Shown in pieces: positions 38,551 through 50,099 of a DNA stretch of 64,000 nt. Location: NCBI GenBank assembly GCA_030068075.1, contig CM057826.1, positions 76,915,312 through 76,979,311 of the forward strand, read 5' to 3'. Position numbers and translations under genes: made by a program. Each line of letters starts with the position of its first letter. The stretch's first letter is position 1. The stretch is from Paguma larvata (lineage: Eukaryota; Chordata; Mammalia; Carnivora; Viverridae). The notes under the pieces were generated by a model, which was not told the DNA's origin, did no database searches, and worked only from the letters and a program-made list of their open reading frames with translations.

Positions 38551-38580
38551 CGTCTTGTACCACCAGCTTGCGAACGCCAT
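38551..38580 (-). CDS. CAST: Calpastatin alternative first coding exon (downstream)
   Basis: Ten codons, MAFASWWYKT, from an ATG at 38580-38578 to a donor ACG|GTAAAT with GT at 38550-38549, phase 0. The start context GTCATGG has G at -3 and +4. The human gene has an isoform that begins with the same peptide joined to HVSEKTSES, as I remember it. In cattle this alternative first exon is usually called 1xb. It replaces the 25-residue start made by the upstream exon and leaves the rest of the XL domain unchanged. The 5' UTR extends right from 38581; the cap site cannot be fixed from sequence. The frame stays open for at least 60 nt upstream, so the ATG choice rests on homology and context. Confidence 0.93.
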
Positions 38581-38599
38581 GACGATAACCGGTTTGCTC

Positions 38600-38800
38600 T
38601 GAGCCGTGTGGCGAAGGGCCCGGCGGAGACGCGGAGTGAGTACAGAAGGTGGAAGGTTCTCACTTCGCCTCCTTGGAGCTGACAGGCTCTGAGCTCTGCA
38701 AGCCTTGCAGCTGTCAAAGGGGAGGGCACCTGGGCGGTGCCCGATGCAAGCCCCGCCCCTCCTTCTGGCCCCGCCCCTCCCGGTTTGGCTTGAGGCTGGT
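38600..38800 (-). promoter_or_regulatory. CAST: Promoter of the downstream CAST first exon
   Basis: Two GC boxes (ccccgcccct, at about 38751-38760 and 38769-38778) lie about 170-200 bp upstream of the ATG. There is no clear TATA box. GC boxes without TATA in a CpG island fit an Sp1-type promoter. Assignment is inferred from position. Confidence 0.6.
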
Positions 38801-39225
38801 TAGCGAAGATGTGTTATTTCTCCAGGCTGCCACGCCCTACAGCCTGGGCTCTAGACGGAAGAGAGGAGCCCGCCGTCCAGTTAAACAACCCCACCCACTG
38901 TAGGGGTCCCGAGTGAACTTTTCCCCCTCTTTCATCCCGATCCTCATTTCACCCACCTCTCACCATCCAACTTTTCCCGGCGCGGGCCACCCCTTGTTGA
39001 GCTCTCGCCACGCCCAGCGCACTTGGCCCCAGCCCGGGAATAACTTGCCACCACCAGCCACCTGCCCAGAGGCTAGCACTGACCCCCGCGCCCTTCCCCG
39101 GCCTGGGAGGGGGCGCACGGTCCAAGAGGCCATGCAGAAAAGGTGTCCAGAAAAGGTGTCCCGCGGCTCCAGGCCCTGGTCCTCCCAGCGTTCAACCCTA
39201 TGGTTCCCGCAGGAGCGCCACTCAC

Positions 39226-39300
39226 CTCCTGGGTTTGGCGGGCCGCTGCAGCGCGCCGGGGCCGCGGAGAGGCCGCGGGCTTCTGGCCCGGCTGAGACAT
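39226..39300 (-). CDS. CAST: Calpastatin first coding exon (upstream, XL start)
   Basis: Twenty-five codons from an ATG at 39300-39298 to a strong donor, GAG|GTGAGT with GT at 39225-39224, phase 0. The peptide runs MSQPGQKPAASPRPRR, then AAAARQTQE, and is nearly identical to the human long-isoform start, which has RRTHE where this has RQTQE. Context GCCATGT, G at -3. It is basic and proline/alanine-rich with no signal peptide, as expected for a cytosolic inhibitor. In cattle this first exon is called 1xa. The XL extension is reported as a target of cAMP-dependent kinase, but I see no RRxS motif within this exon. Transcripts from here skip the downstream first exon 0.65 kb away. Confidence 0.95.
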
Positions 39301-39560
39301 GGCAAGGCCGTGGCAAACGCTGCCTCGGCGAAGGCGCGGCAGAGACTAGAAGAGAGGGCCGGGCGGGGAGCTCTGGGAGGGAGGAAAGGAGCCGAGGGGC
39401 CGGCGGGCACGCCCGTGAGGCAGCTTTTCCGACCCAGCCCTGAGCCCGCGAGGGGGAGCCCCCTCGCCCGGCTGGGTCCTCCCCTTCCTGCCCGCAGCTG
39501 GCTTCGGTCCCCGCTATAGCGGTCCGAAACTCCCGGGCTGAAACTTAACACCCTCGGCCC
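39301..39560 (-). promoter_or_regulatory. CAST: Promoter region of the upstream CAST first exon
   Basis: Very G/C-rich, CpG-dense, with a GC-box-like gggcggggag at 39361-39370 and a short palindrome ccgctatagcgg at about 39510-39521. No TATA box in a plausible place. Position alone suggests promoter and 5' UTR. Confidence 0.55.
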
Positions 39561-40828
39561 CGTTTTCCTCACCCAGGGATCCTCCCAGCCTCCCAGGACT
39601 GCGCTGCTCCCGTGGGTTGCAGGAAGGAGGGGCTGGAGGTCTCAGGGTTCCTCCTTGGACTTGCCCAGACTTAGCATGCAGTTGTGCAACGGGAGAACGA
39701 GACCCGGGCGTGGCCCGTTTACGCCTCGACCCTTTTTAAAAATCTCCAGAATTAGACATCTTTTCTGCTGTCTGTCCTCGTTTAGTACGGAGAAGAATTT
39801 ACCGACTTAAATCTGCCCCAAGCCTGGACCGCCTAGATAAGGAAGCAGATCACAAAAACAAATTGGTCTGTGCGTGTGTTTGTGTAGTTGTTTGTGTTTG
39901 TGTTTGTGTGCGCGCCCCTGTGTATGTTTTATGTTATCTCACTTTGGAGGTTTTTTTTGGACGGAGGTGGGGGCGCAGTTTGAAAGTATAGAAACGTTTT
40001 ATGGGTAGGAAACCCTAGGTTCCAATCCAAACTGAAGAACAGTCCCCAGTTTAAACCCCTGTGGCTTTTCTGGATCCTGGCTGGTTTTGTTTCTGAGCCT
40101 AAGTGTGTTTTTTTGTCTTTGGCTCATCTTAAACTGCACTTCCTGGTTTGGGCCTCTGAAGTATAACAAGCCTGTCTAGAAAATGCTCTTCTGCTAAGAC
40201 TGTCACCATGGGTTGCCGCGGATTTGTGATCAGACCTGACAGAAAAAACCTGTTTTCCTGCAGTGACGTTGACATTTTGGGTCTGGTGGTGACCTCTGTC
40301 TGCAATGTCATGTTTTAGACAGTTGGAGAGAGAGAAGCCAGATTGTAGGAAAAGATTTGTCATGCTACATTGATCTTGGCAGGATGAATTCCTGTTTCCC
40401 TCTCCCCTCTCATTTTTTAGGGATTTTTACTTCCTTTACTAGCTAGCAGCATTCTTGATGGGGGGAGGAGAGAGGAGTGATTTAAATGGATTTTCTCTTA
40501 AACAGTTTTTTACTTATTACCTATATATCTAGTAGTTCCAACAAACATGCTATGAAGTGAGAATTTATACATAAAGATGTAACGACTTCGACAAGGGGTC
40601 TATCATTGTCCATTCAAAGAAAATTGATTGGTAGCATGAATTACATTCATAATTGGGGGAAATATGTCATAAGCCTGAAAAAAATGACTTTATGATGCAA
40701 CTAAACACCTACAGTAATTTAAAAAAACATCAAAATTACAGGGGCCAGGTGTAGGCGGCCCCACTGTGGGCCCAGGGACTTAAATATTTCCTTACTTCAG
40801 AGCCTAGAGGGCCTAGGTTCAGGTTTTA

Positions 40829-40987
40829 AAGTTTGTTTATTTATTTTGAGAGAGAGAGAGAATCCCAAGCAGGTTCCATGCTGTCAGCATACAGCCAGAC
40901 GTGGGGCTCAATCTCACGAAGTGAGATCATGACCTGAGCTGAAGCCAAGAGTTGGGGGCTTCACTGACTAAGCCACACAGGTGCCCC
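40829..40987 (-). mobile_element. CAN-SINE, internally shortened
   Basis: Minus copy of about 160 bp; part of the GA-rich block is missing. Flanks gttcaggtttta at 40817-40828 and ggtcaggtttta at 40991-41002. Confidence 0.9.
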
Positions 40988-42274
40988 AAGGGTCAGGTTT
41001 TAGATCCCCGACTAGATTATTCTAACTTTGGAAGAAGAATGGTTGGTCGAGTAAAATTTGAGTTATTTTCTGACAGAGTATTTAAAATTGAACTTAGTTT
41101 TACATTTCTTGAAAGTCTTCCATGTAAAGCACTGTGAAAGAAATTGTAGAAGGATGATATAAAGGTGAAAGTACACCTTTCCTGCTGAAGTCACGTGGCA
41201 TTTATAATGTACGGTCATTTGGGTGACACTGAGAGACGTACAGGTATGAATAAGTACAAATCTGTTTTGGGAGTTTGGGGTTCTGTGGTTTTGGTGATTA
41301 CAGGAAAGGAAAGGAGGCTTGAGTGGACTGGCTGGGTGGTGGGATGTGGACAGAAGAAGGAAGGGGGCAGTTCAGGAAATACAAAAGAGCCTACTGCCTG
41401 GCTGGAGCTGGTGGTCCAAGTTTAGGAGAAGTAAATCCATTTATCAATTTACTATTTACTGAGCAACTACTGTGCTAGGTAATAAAATTGGTATAAAAAT
41501 CTACAAGAGATAATGACATTAGCCTTCAGTCTTTGGTTGAGAGTTGGAACTCACAGAAGCAGAACAGTTGTGAGCTAAACTGTGCATTGATGACTATGAG
41601 TAAAGAAGAATTACAAATAAGTTGAAGAAAACGATGACGTTTTCACTTTCTCTTGTAGTCCGTGAGAAATTCGAACTTTGACACCACACCCAGCATTTGA
41701 GCATCTTAGGGAAGGTCATTTTAAATATATATAGCAACTTGTGCTACATTTTTATTTGCACATATTTTAGGTCCCTCGTGCCTTTACTCACTGACTGCAG
41801 TGTGTCATACTCTGTGGAGGTACCAAGTACCTCACAGTCTAGGAGGAAAGACAAATCCACCACTACGTAACCATGGTATAAGGGTAAGGGCTGGCACTAC
41901 ACAGTCCAGAGCACTACAGGACTTCTCACTCTGATGGAAGGGTGGGCTGACTGGGGAGGAGGGGAGCTCAGGAATTGCTTCCTCCCCAGTGTTCGACTTG
42001 AGTGAGTTGAAACCTCCTCCAAGTAGCCTCCCCATTGTATGTCCTCTTCATTCCCCACTGCTGCTATAGCTGTTCAGGAGCCCATCGCTTCTCATCAGTA
42101 AGCATGTAAAATGAGAAAAAGAAAGACAAGATGGAGTCCAGAGAAGAAGCCAGTGGAAACTGAGAAGGAGCTACATTGGGGCAGAAGGAAGCCAGTAAAG
42201 AATCGAGTAGCAGTGGCCAAGGAATGAGGGGCTTCTAAAAGGAAAGGCTGGTCTGCAGTATGAAATTTCACTCA

Positions 42275-42481
42275 GAGGCGCCTAGGTGGCTCAGTTGGTT
42301 AAGCCTCTGACTCTTGATTTCAGCTCAGGTCATGATCTCACAGTTTATGAGTTCCAACTCCATGTCAGGCGCTGCCCTGACAGCAGGGAGCCTGCTTGGG
42401 GTTCTCTCTCTCCTTCTCTCTCTCTCTGCCCTCCCCTACTCATACTCTCTCTCTCAAAATAAATAAATAAATAAACATTTA
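42275..42481 (+). mobile_element. CAN-SINE with 12-bp target duplication
   Basis: Plus copy flanked by aaatttcactca at 42263-42274 and 42482-42493. Confidence 0.95.
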
Positions 42482-43192
42482 AAATTTCACTCAAAAGTTG
42501 GATCAGACAATGTATGAAGAGTATCTATCAGATCTGACAACTGAGGTTTTTGGTAACCCAGCCAGTGGGTAAGATTGAGGAGGATGGAGAGTAGTTTTCT
42601 GAAGTACTTACGGTTTGAATAGGCCCCTTCCTTTTAATTATATTTCTTTCTGCAACACCACATAATTGTGGAACGGAAGTTACCTCCAGAAAGCCTGCAC
42701 CTCTGGCTGGTGTCCAAGTGGACTGCCAGTCCCACGAAACTTACCTGTCCTATCTGCTATTTTGAGACTCTCTGCCAGATTTGCTCCACTTCATAGTGAC
42801 ATTTTCCTGAGTAAACAAGAAAAAAAAAAAAAAGAAGCATCCTTGCAAATAGCCAAAGATGTAGGAAAAACATGCAAAGGTGCAGAGCCTCCTTTCTCTT
42901 ATAACATGTGTATCTGAGTAGGAACTTCATAATTCTGACTGTTGAATTATCCAGAAGAATGGCTTCGGTGGTGAAGTTCTGTGATAAAGGAGATGAAGGT
43001 GTGCTCATCAGTAAGAGAATATGATTAGACCACAGGAGCTTGGCCATGTGCTCTGGTCTGAACGTTTTTGTGGCCCCCCCCAAATCCCCATAATAGAATC
43101 CTAATGCCCAATGTAGTGGCATTAGGAGGTGGGGCCTTCAGGAGATGATTAATTCATGAGGGCGGAGCTCTCATGGAGATTAATGCCCTTAT

Positions 43193-43411
43193 TTTTTTTT
43201 AATTTTTTTTAACGTTTATTTATTTTTGAGAGACATAGAGACAGCATGAGCAGGGAAAGGGCACTGAGAGAGGGAGATACAGAATCTGAAGCAGGCTCCA
43301 GGCTCTGAACCGTCAACACAGAGCCCGACGTGGGGCTTGAACTCACAGACCGCGAGTTCATGACCTGAGCCGAAGTCGGCAGCTTAACCAACTGAGCCAC
43401 CCAGGCGCCCC
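43193..43411 (-). mobile_element. CAN-SINE inside the MLT1-like LTR
   Basis: Near-consensus, hence young. Flanked by a perfect 17-bp duplication, gagattaatgcccttat, at 43176-43192 and 43412-43428. Confidence 0.97.
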
Positions 43412-43609
43412 GAGATTAATGCCCTTATAAAAGATGCCCCAGGAGAGCTCCCTCTCCCCTCCTGCCACTGAAGATACGATGGGTTGTGTGCAGCTGGGAA
43501 GAGAGCCCTCGCTCAAACGTACTGGCACCCTGATCACAGACTTCCAGCCTTCAGACCTGCGAAAAAACATTTCTGTTATGTTGTGTCAGCTCTCCAGCCT
43601 GTAATTTCT

Positions 43610-43803
43610 TTTAAGTGTATTTATTTATTTTGAGAGAGAACGAGAGAGTGCTGAAGGGGCAGGGAGAGAGGGAGAGAGAGAGAATCCGGAGCAGGCTCTG
43701 TACCATCACTACAGAGCCTGATGCAGGGTTTGAACTTATGAACCATGAGATCATGACCTGAGCCGAAGTCAGACGCATAACGAACTGGGCCACCCAGGCA
43801 CCC
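43610..43803 (-). mobile_element. Second CAN-SINE inside the MLT1-like LTR
   Basis: Minus copy ending gccacccaggcaccccttt. LTR sequence resumes immediately after. Confidence 0.92.
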
Positions 43804-45094
43804 CTTTCTTATAGCAGTCTGAATGGATGAAGACACCTTGCTTCTCAGATCACACTGGGCTTGTGTACGGGTGGCCAATGCGGCATCAGGAAGGAGAAAA
43901 GAGAATGGAGATGGAAGGATGGAGGGACAGAGGATGAAGAGAGCAAAGAGAATACGCAGCAGATGAAGTCATTTTTAGTTTTCACCGTTACCAAACAAGA
44001 ACTTGCGTTGCACACATACCCGTAGCTAGGCCCTCAGGTTTCATTTATCATCCTTTATGTGCCTGCAGATAGTAAAACACCTGCAAAGTACCTCCAGGCC
44101 TTGTTCTTCAGCCTGTTTCTCATCAACATGGACCAAGGAGGATTGAGATCGTACCTCCTTTTCAAGGCTTTCTTAGGGAGAACTCAAGAGATCAACACCT
44201 GTGGGATGGGTCAACAGAGAAGTGGAGCTGGGGTGCAGACCCCGTAGAAGCTTCCCATAACCCTGCAGGGAATGACCACCAGGGCAGCATGCCCTTCAGA
44301 GTGTTTGGGGGCTGGTGAGAGAGGGCTGATCCCTTAAGAGTCTGCATCACTGTTCTCGGGTGTGGCAGGGGGTGAGGGAGCATGGCTTACGGGGAGAGAG
44401 GTGGCTCCCTTAAACTGTGCAACCCCCAAAGGAGCTGAGAGATGAGGGCTGTCTGCCGGGGCACTCCTAGGAGCTGAACAAGGGCTCTTGTATTCCTGAA
44501 GGGGATTCGGGTAGCTTCTCACAACCCTTACACTCCTCCATGCAATAGAACACCATAAAACTTGGCAAACAGTATTGAGGAAGGAATTAATATTACCAAA
44601 GTACGCTGTCACATTGTTCTATAACTAAACATTAGGTCTGAGGATATTACCCATTTAATTAAATTTCTCCCCCTTTACAGTGACTTTTGCCTTCCAGAAG
44701 GGTCACAGAAGAACAATTTATTTCACAGAGCAGCCGTGCCATGGATACTGCCACCTAGATACATAGAAACAACGGTTTTAAAATTTGACTGCAAAGAATG
44801 GTTAAAAATAAAGGGTAAATAAAATTTTTATTTTCTAGGTTTGTCTAGTGGTTTTAAAGCAAAAAACAGGAAAGAAAAAAAAAAAGATTTCTCTATAGGT
44901 CTGACAAGGAAGTAGGTACAAGACAGCCCTATTTGCTAGGAAGCTATAAGCCTTCTGCTGTCTTCCGCCTTGCTAATTCCCTTAGGTTTGTGGCTCTGCA
45001 TCCTCGGGAATATGGATCCCTGAAAGGAGCTCTGTTCTGAGTCAGTATACTCGTGGGGCCAACAGCTAACTAGCGCTGTGTGAATCATCTCTCT

Positions 45095-45335
45095 TCCTTG
45101 TTTACAGTCCTTGATGGTTCCTTATTGCCAACAGAATGAAGTTTAGATCCCTTAAGGCAGCCTCCCAGGGCCTGCAGGGTCTGTCCTGGGTAGCCCCAAC
45201 TGCAGCCTTGTGCCTTCACGGGACTGTGTTCCAGGCATGCCCTCCTGCTTTCAGATCCCGGAACATTCTTGGCTCTTCACAGTTCTGCCTCTGCTCATTT
45301 CCCATCGCCTGGAACACTCCTCCCTTCCCTTTTCC
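45095..45335 (+). repeat. L2 3' fragment
   Basis: Follows the L2 3' pattern: ttgatggttccttattgccaacag, aatgaagtttagatcc, ttccaggcatgccctcctg and catcgcctggaacactcc. Confidence 0.65.
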
Positions 45336-45579
45336 AAAGCACTAACTTTTGGCAGCCGTGCATTACCTTGTAGCTGTCTATTGTCCATATCAAGTCCAAG
45401 ATTCTGACGGCCTAATCCTAAATGCAGCTTATATTTAAAGAAACAGTGATCCAGTGGTCCATAAGTAACTAAATGCATTTTCATCTTTACTGTAATCCTT
45501 TTACTTCAGTTGAAAACGCCTGAGTGAGCACATAATCTGAACACTCAGCAAAACATCTTTATAAATCCTTTCCCTTTTT

Positions 45580-45836
45580 TACTTTTATTTTTTAAATTTA
45601 TTTTTATTTTTAATTTTTAAAATATTTATATCTTTTTTTTTAGAGAGAGAGAGAGAACACGTGTGTGCATACATGCGAGCAAGCAGAAGAGGTGCAGAAA
45701 GAATCTTAAGCAGGCTCCACACCCAGCCAGAACCTGATGCATGGCTTCATCTCAAGACCACAAGACCATGACCTGAGCCAAAATCAAAAGTTAGATGCTT
45801 AATCAACTGAGCCACTCAGATATCCCCCCACCCCGG
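45580..45836 (-). mobile_element. CAN-SINE with long T-rich head
   Basis: Flanked by aaatcctttccctttt (from 45563) and aaatcctttctctttt (from 45837). The inverted tail is a degenerate AT tract about 60 bp long. Confidence 0.92.
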
Positions 45837-46499
45837 AAATCCTTTCTCTTTTTATCTTACTTCCATTATTTCCCCGATGCTCCAAGACTTCTTCTATAAA
45901 CCCTCCAAAATCAACCAGAAGATGTTCTTTCCTTTTCTTGTTTGCTTCTGCGATGTTAGAATTCTTCCTAGAAGGCCCAATGGAGGTGAAATCATTGTGC
46001 ATATTAATACGTTCTTTGATCCCTGTCATACTGTTTATTTGTACCCACTACTAGACTTGGTGGTGAAAAGGGTCATTTCACGTAGGTACACAGCCAGGTT
46101 ACCTTAAAGTTTTCTCTCCCTTTTTTCTCTCTCCTTAGGGAGGGAATCCTACCACACTAGACTTTGTGATGAAAAGGGTCATTTCAGTCTTATTCATAGA
46201 ACTTGTTACTATGCCTGGCACATAATATGTCCTCCCTGAACATTTATAGAATGAATAAGCACATATTATTGTTTTTTTTCTCCAGGCTAAACTTCCTTCT
46301 TCAAAAGATGAAAGACAGAGACTGGGGAATAATAGAAAGTGTCTTAGAAAGACACTTGAAGCTGAAATGGTCTCTGATCATATAAAATCAGAAGGTCAGG
46401 AGAACTGTCTAAACACTCGGTGGTACTAATTGTATTAAATGGCTCTCACAGTTGGTAATGACAGTAAATAAAAAACATATGGTACATACTATATGTTAG

Positions 46500-46894
46500 A
46501 AACTTTTTTTAAAATTTAAATCCAAGTTAGTTAACATATAGTGTAATAATGATTTCAGGACTGGAATTTAGTGACTCATCACTTACATATAACATCCAGT
46601 GCTTCTCTCAACAAGTGCCCTCCTTAATGCCCATCACCCATTTACCCCATCCCCCTATCCACCTCCCCTCCAGAAACCCTCAGTTTGTTCCCTGTATACA
46701 AGAGTTACTTATGGCCTGTCTCCCTCTCTGTTTTTATCTTATCTTTGCTTCCCTACCTCCATGTTCATCTGTTTTGTTTCTTAACTTGCACATTTGAGTG
46801 AAATCATATGATATTTATCTTTCTCTGACTTATTTCACTTAGCATAATACACTCTAGTTCCATCCACATAGTTGCAAATGACAAGATTTCATTC
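46500..46894 (-). mobile_element. L1 3' end, carnivore type
   Basis: Inverted 3' UTR and ORF2 end: taaatccaagttagttaac, caacaagtgccctccttaatg, ttgcacatttgagtgaaatc, tatttcacttagcataata and tagttgcaaatgacaagat. 5'-truncated, no coding capacity. Confidence 0.85.
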
Positions 46895-47085
46895 AAGTTT
46901 TTAAGGACTTTGCATAAAGTTGCATATATTCATTCACTGCACCCTTATGAAGTAGGAAACATATTATAGAAGAGGAAACTAAGGCCCAGAGAGGTTGAAT
47001 AATTTGCCCTGGGTTACACAGCTGCTAAGTGACACTGTTAGCATTTGCATCAAGTGGCCTAGCTCTCTGGCCCGTGCTCCTCATC
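46895..47085 (-). repeat. MIR element
   Basis: tatagaagaggaaactaaggcccagag, ttgaataatttgccctgggttac and acagctgctaagtg are the minus-strand MIR core. Confidence 0.8.
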
Positions 47086-47329
47086 ACTCCTCTGTATTTA
47101 CTCTTTGCTATATATACAAAATAAAATTTGTCATGGAATTTAAAATGGAATGTTTGCATATGGATGGGGTGTATAATATTAGCCTTGGGGTGAGAGATTG
47201 AGATTATATTTTTAAATGAGTGATTCAATATCCAGAGTGATAAAAGTTAATTTTTCTAAGGTACTTTAGCTATCTGTTCTTCAGAGTGTACCTGGAGAAT
47301 ATAAAAATAATACTAGCCAGTTACAAAAT

Positions 47330-47605
47330 GTTGTCTATTATTCATTTATATGAAATGTCAGCATAGGCCAATCTATAGAGACAGAAAGTAGATTAAGTTA
47401 TTTAGGGTTGAGAGGGTATTGGTTGTGAGGACAGGAGGGTGATGACTAAAGGGTTTGGGGTTTCTTTTCGAGGGGATGAAAATGTCCCAAAATTTACCGC
47501 TGATCTACATGTCTGTTAAGATATGAAAAACCACTGAAATTTATACTTAAAACAGGTGAATAATATAGTATTTAAATTATATTTCAATTAAGCTGTTATT
47601 TAAAA
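47330..47605 (+). repeat. L1 3' fragment
   Basis: atatgaaatgtcagcatagg, ctatagagacagaaagtagatt, gatgaaaatgtcccaaaat and gaaaaaccactgaaattta in the usual order of L1 tails. Confidence 0.75.
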
Positions 47606-47939
47606 AAAAATCCATCTTATAAACTTTGTTCTTAACATGAGGACTATCTATGAATTTCAAAAGAACTCTTTAAGATCCTTCTACAGGGATGGTCACTTAC
47701 TCTTCTTACTCGTTTACGTTTGCAATTTCTCCAAGAGATTTTTAAAAAGACACGCATTGCGGGAGTAATTTTGTTACATGGCAGATTCACATTTCATGTT
47801 GGTCAGCCTCTTAAGGCAGGAATGAACTGTAGGGAAATTATCTTTAAGCCTTAAATATGGTTATTACAAATAAAAATTTATTTCAGATATTTTAGGGGTG
47901 TTTATTCTCAGAATCTTCTTGTTAAATATTAAATTATTT

Positions 47940-48146
47940 TTATTTTTTTTTAATATTTATTTTTGAGAGAGACAGAGCACAAGCTGGGTAGGGGCAGAGA
48001 GAGAGAGGGAGACACAGAATCTGAAGCAGGCTCCAGGTTCCAAGCTGTCAGCACAGAGCCTGATAAGGGGCTCAACTCATGAACTGTTGAGATCATGACC
48101 TGAGCTGATGTCAGATGCTTAACTGACTGAGCCACGCAGGCACCCC
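47940..48146 (-). mobile_element. CAN-SINE, minus orientation
   Basis: Complete minus copy ending gagccacgcaggcacccc. The next SINE starts 40 bp later. Confidence 0.93.
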
Positions 48147-48187
48147 TGAAACTAATTTTCTAATAAAATTTTGTTTTGGAATAATTT

Positions 48188-48347
48188 GGGGGGAGGGGCA
48201 GAGAGAGGGAGTGAGAGTGGGAATCCCAAGCAAACTCCATGCTCAGCACAAAGCCCGACACAGGGCTCAAATCCATGACTTTAGGATCATGACCTGAACC
48301 AAAATCAAGAGTGGGACGCTTAACCAACTGAGCCACCCAGGTGACCC
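48188..48347 (-). mobile_element. CAN-SINE lacking its A-tail side
   Basis: Flanked by tggaataattt at 48177-48187 and 48348-48358, yet starts inside the GA-rich block with no T-run. It seems to have lost, or never had, the poly-A end. Confidence 0.9.
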
Positions 48348-48364
48348 TGGAATAATTTTATATA

Positions 48365-48960
48365 CACAGACATTTGCAAAGATTCTCTGTTCAAAGTAGA
48401 CCATTCCCAGTTTCTGTTTCCCCTAATGTCACCATCTTGCATTACCATGATGCATTTTTCAAAACTATGAAACCAACATTGGTACATTGCTATTAACTAA
48501 ACCACAGACTTCATGTGGATTTCCCCAGTTATTTCATTAATGTCCTCGTTCTGCTTGAGATTCCAGTCTAGGATATTATATTGAAGTCATGTCTCCTTAG
48601 TCTCCTCTGTGGTCTGTGACAGTTTCTCAGGTTTTCATTGTTTTTCACAACCTTGGCAGTTTCAAGAATACTGGTCAGATGTTTTGTAGAATGTTCCTCA
48701 ATTTGAAAACAAATCTGCTGTTTCTCTCATGATTAGGCTAAGACTGTGGGTTTGGGGGAAGAATACTACACTGGTAACTGGCCTTCTTATCACATTGTAT
48801 GGAGGATTCATGATATACACATGATTTATCAGTGGTGACATTAACCTCCATCACTAGGGTAAGGTCATGTTTGCCAGGTTTCTTCACTGAGAAGTTAAAA
48901 TCTCTCCCTCTCTATATTCTGTTCTTTAGAAGCAAGTCACTAAGTGCACCTCCACCCAAA
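48365..48960. repeat. L1M-lineage non-coding fragment, copy 1
   Basis: accaacattggtacattgctattaac, catgtctccttagtctcctctg, tgacagtttctcagg, ggtcagatgttttgtagaatg and tttgccaggtttcttcac follow a known L1M consensus. Homologous to the element at 58.4 kb, in the same orientation. Confidence 0.7.
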
Positions 48961-48964
48961 TTTT

Positions 48965-49199
48965 TTTAAAATTTTTTTAACGTTTATTGATTTTTGAGAG
49001 ACAGAGAGAGACAGAGTGTGAGTGGGGGAGGGGCAGAGAGAGAGACACACACACACACACACACACAGAATCTGAAGCAGGCTTCAGGCTCTGAGCTGTC
49101 AGCACAGAGCCTGATGCGGGGCTTGAACCCATGAACCATGAGATCATGACCTGAGCAGAAGTTGGACGTTTAACCAACTGAGTCACCCAGGTGCCCCCC
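48965..49199 (-). mobile_element. CAN-SINE containing an (AC)n run
   Basis: Minus copy. The GA-rich block has a run of about twelve AC units at 49044-49067, so a microsatellite has arisen inside the SINE. Confidence 0.93.
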
Positions 49200-49275
49200 C
49201 CAAATTATTCTTAAATGTAAAAATTATTCCTATTTTATATGTTTCAAATGTAATATCCACTTGTCAGACTTTCTC

Positions 49276-49489
49276 TTTTTAAAATTTTTTTATGTTTTCT
49301 TTTTTATATTTGAGAGAGAGAGAGAGCATGAGCAGGGGAGGGACAGAGAGTTGGAGACAGAATTTGAAGCAGGCTCCATGCTCCAAGCTGTCAGCACAGA
49401 GCCTGATGTGGGGCTCAGGCTCACAAACTGCAAGATCATGACCTGAGCCAGAGTTGGATGCTCAACCGACTGAGCCACCCAGGCACCCC
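49276..49489 (-). mobile_element. CAN-SINE, minus orientation
   Basis: Ends gagccacccaggcacccc; third minus SINE within 1.3 kb. Confidence 0.92.
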
Positions 49490-49789
49490 TGTAAGATTTT
49501 CAAAGATTACTATAATTGACAAGGATTCTTTCTCTTTTTTTTTATCTCTAATACTAAACTTAAAAATTTTAAGATTCTAATGCTTTGGAAAGGTAGATAT
49601 TCTAAATTAAATGTAGTGACTGCTGCTTTCCGGGAGGTGAAATGTGAGTTTGTATAATTCTTTCTAAATAATTATCTTTTTAAAGATGTCAATGAGTAAG
49701 AAAACATTGTAAAAGCATCTCAAATTTGTGTCAGAGGACAATATTTTTTATAATTTTGTATTAGAAAGCTCTCTCTAAAACCTGACACA

Positions 49790-49969
49790 GGGGTGCCTGC
49801 GTGGCTCAGTCACTTAAGCGTCTGATCCTTGATTTTGGCTCAGATCATGATCCCACCATTAGTGAGTTTGAGCCCCACATTGGGTCAGCACTAACAGTGC
49901 AGAGTCTACTTGGGATGCTCTCTCAAGAATAAATAAATAAACTTGAAATAAATAAATAAAATAAAATAT
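49790..49969 (+). mobile_element. CAN-SINE, plus, CT tract mostly missing
   Basis: Head ggggtgcctgcgtggctcag; jumps from ttgggatgctctctcaag to the aataaataaa tail. Short flank match tgacaca. Confidence 0.9.
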
Positions 49970-50099
49970 GACACAAAACCTAGAAGCCTTAAAGGAAAAG
50001 ATTAATAAAAGATTAAAAGATAAATAAAAGAGTAAATAATAGACTATACTAAAATTTAAAAATTCCTCATAGAAAATAAATGTATAAATAAAGACAATC

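Larger units (their letters stand above)
38290..39730. promoter_or_regulatory. CAST: CpG island with the CAST 5' promoters
   Basis: The only CpG-dense stretch in the window, with CpGs at close spacing, long G/C runs and no recognisable SINE or L1. It spans both calpastatin first exons, as expected for a housekeeping-type promoter region with two starts. Boundaries are by eye. Confidence 0.88.
43047..43835 (+). mobile_element. MLT1-like MaLR LTR, split by two SINEs
   Basis: Solo LTR relic. Motifs in order: tgtgctctggtctgaacg, aatgtagtggcattaggagg, tggggccttcaggagatgatt, ttataaaagatgccccagg, caccctgatcacagacttcc, ttatagcagtctgaatgg. SINEs occupy 43193-43411 and 43610-43803. Family assigned from memory of the MLT1 consensus. 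Confidence 0.75.

Noticed and set aside
38913..39443. 176-codon open frame on the + strand in the CpG island
   Set aside because: It lies antisense over the calpastatin first exon, has the Pro/Arg/Gly composition expected of GC-rich DNA, and no motif. It is a shadow of the island.
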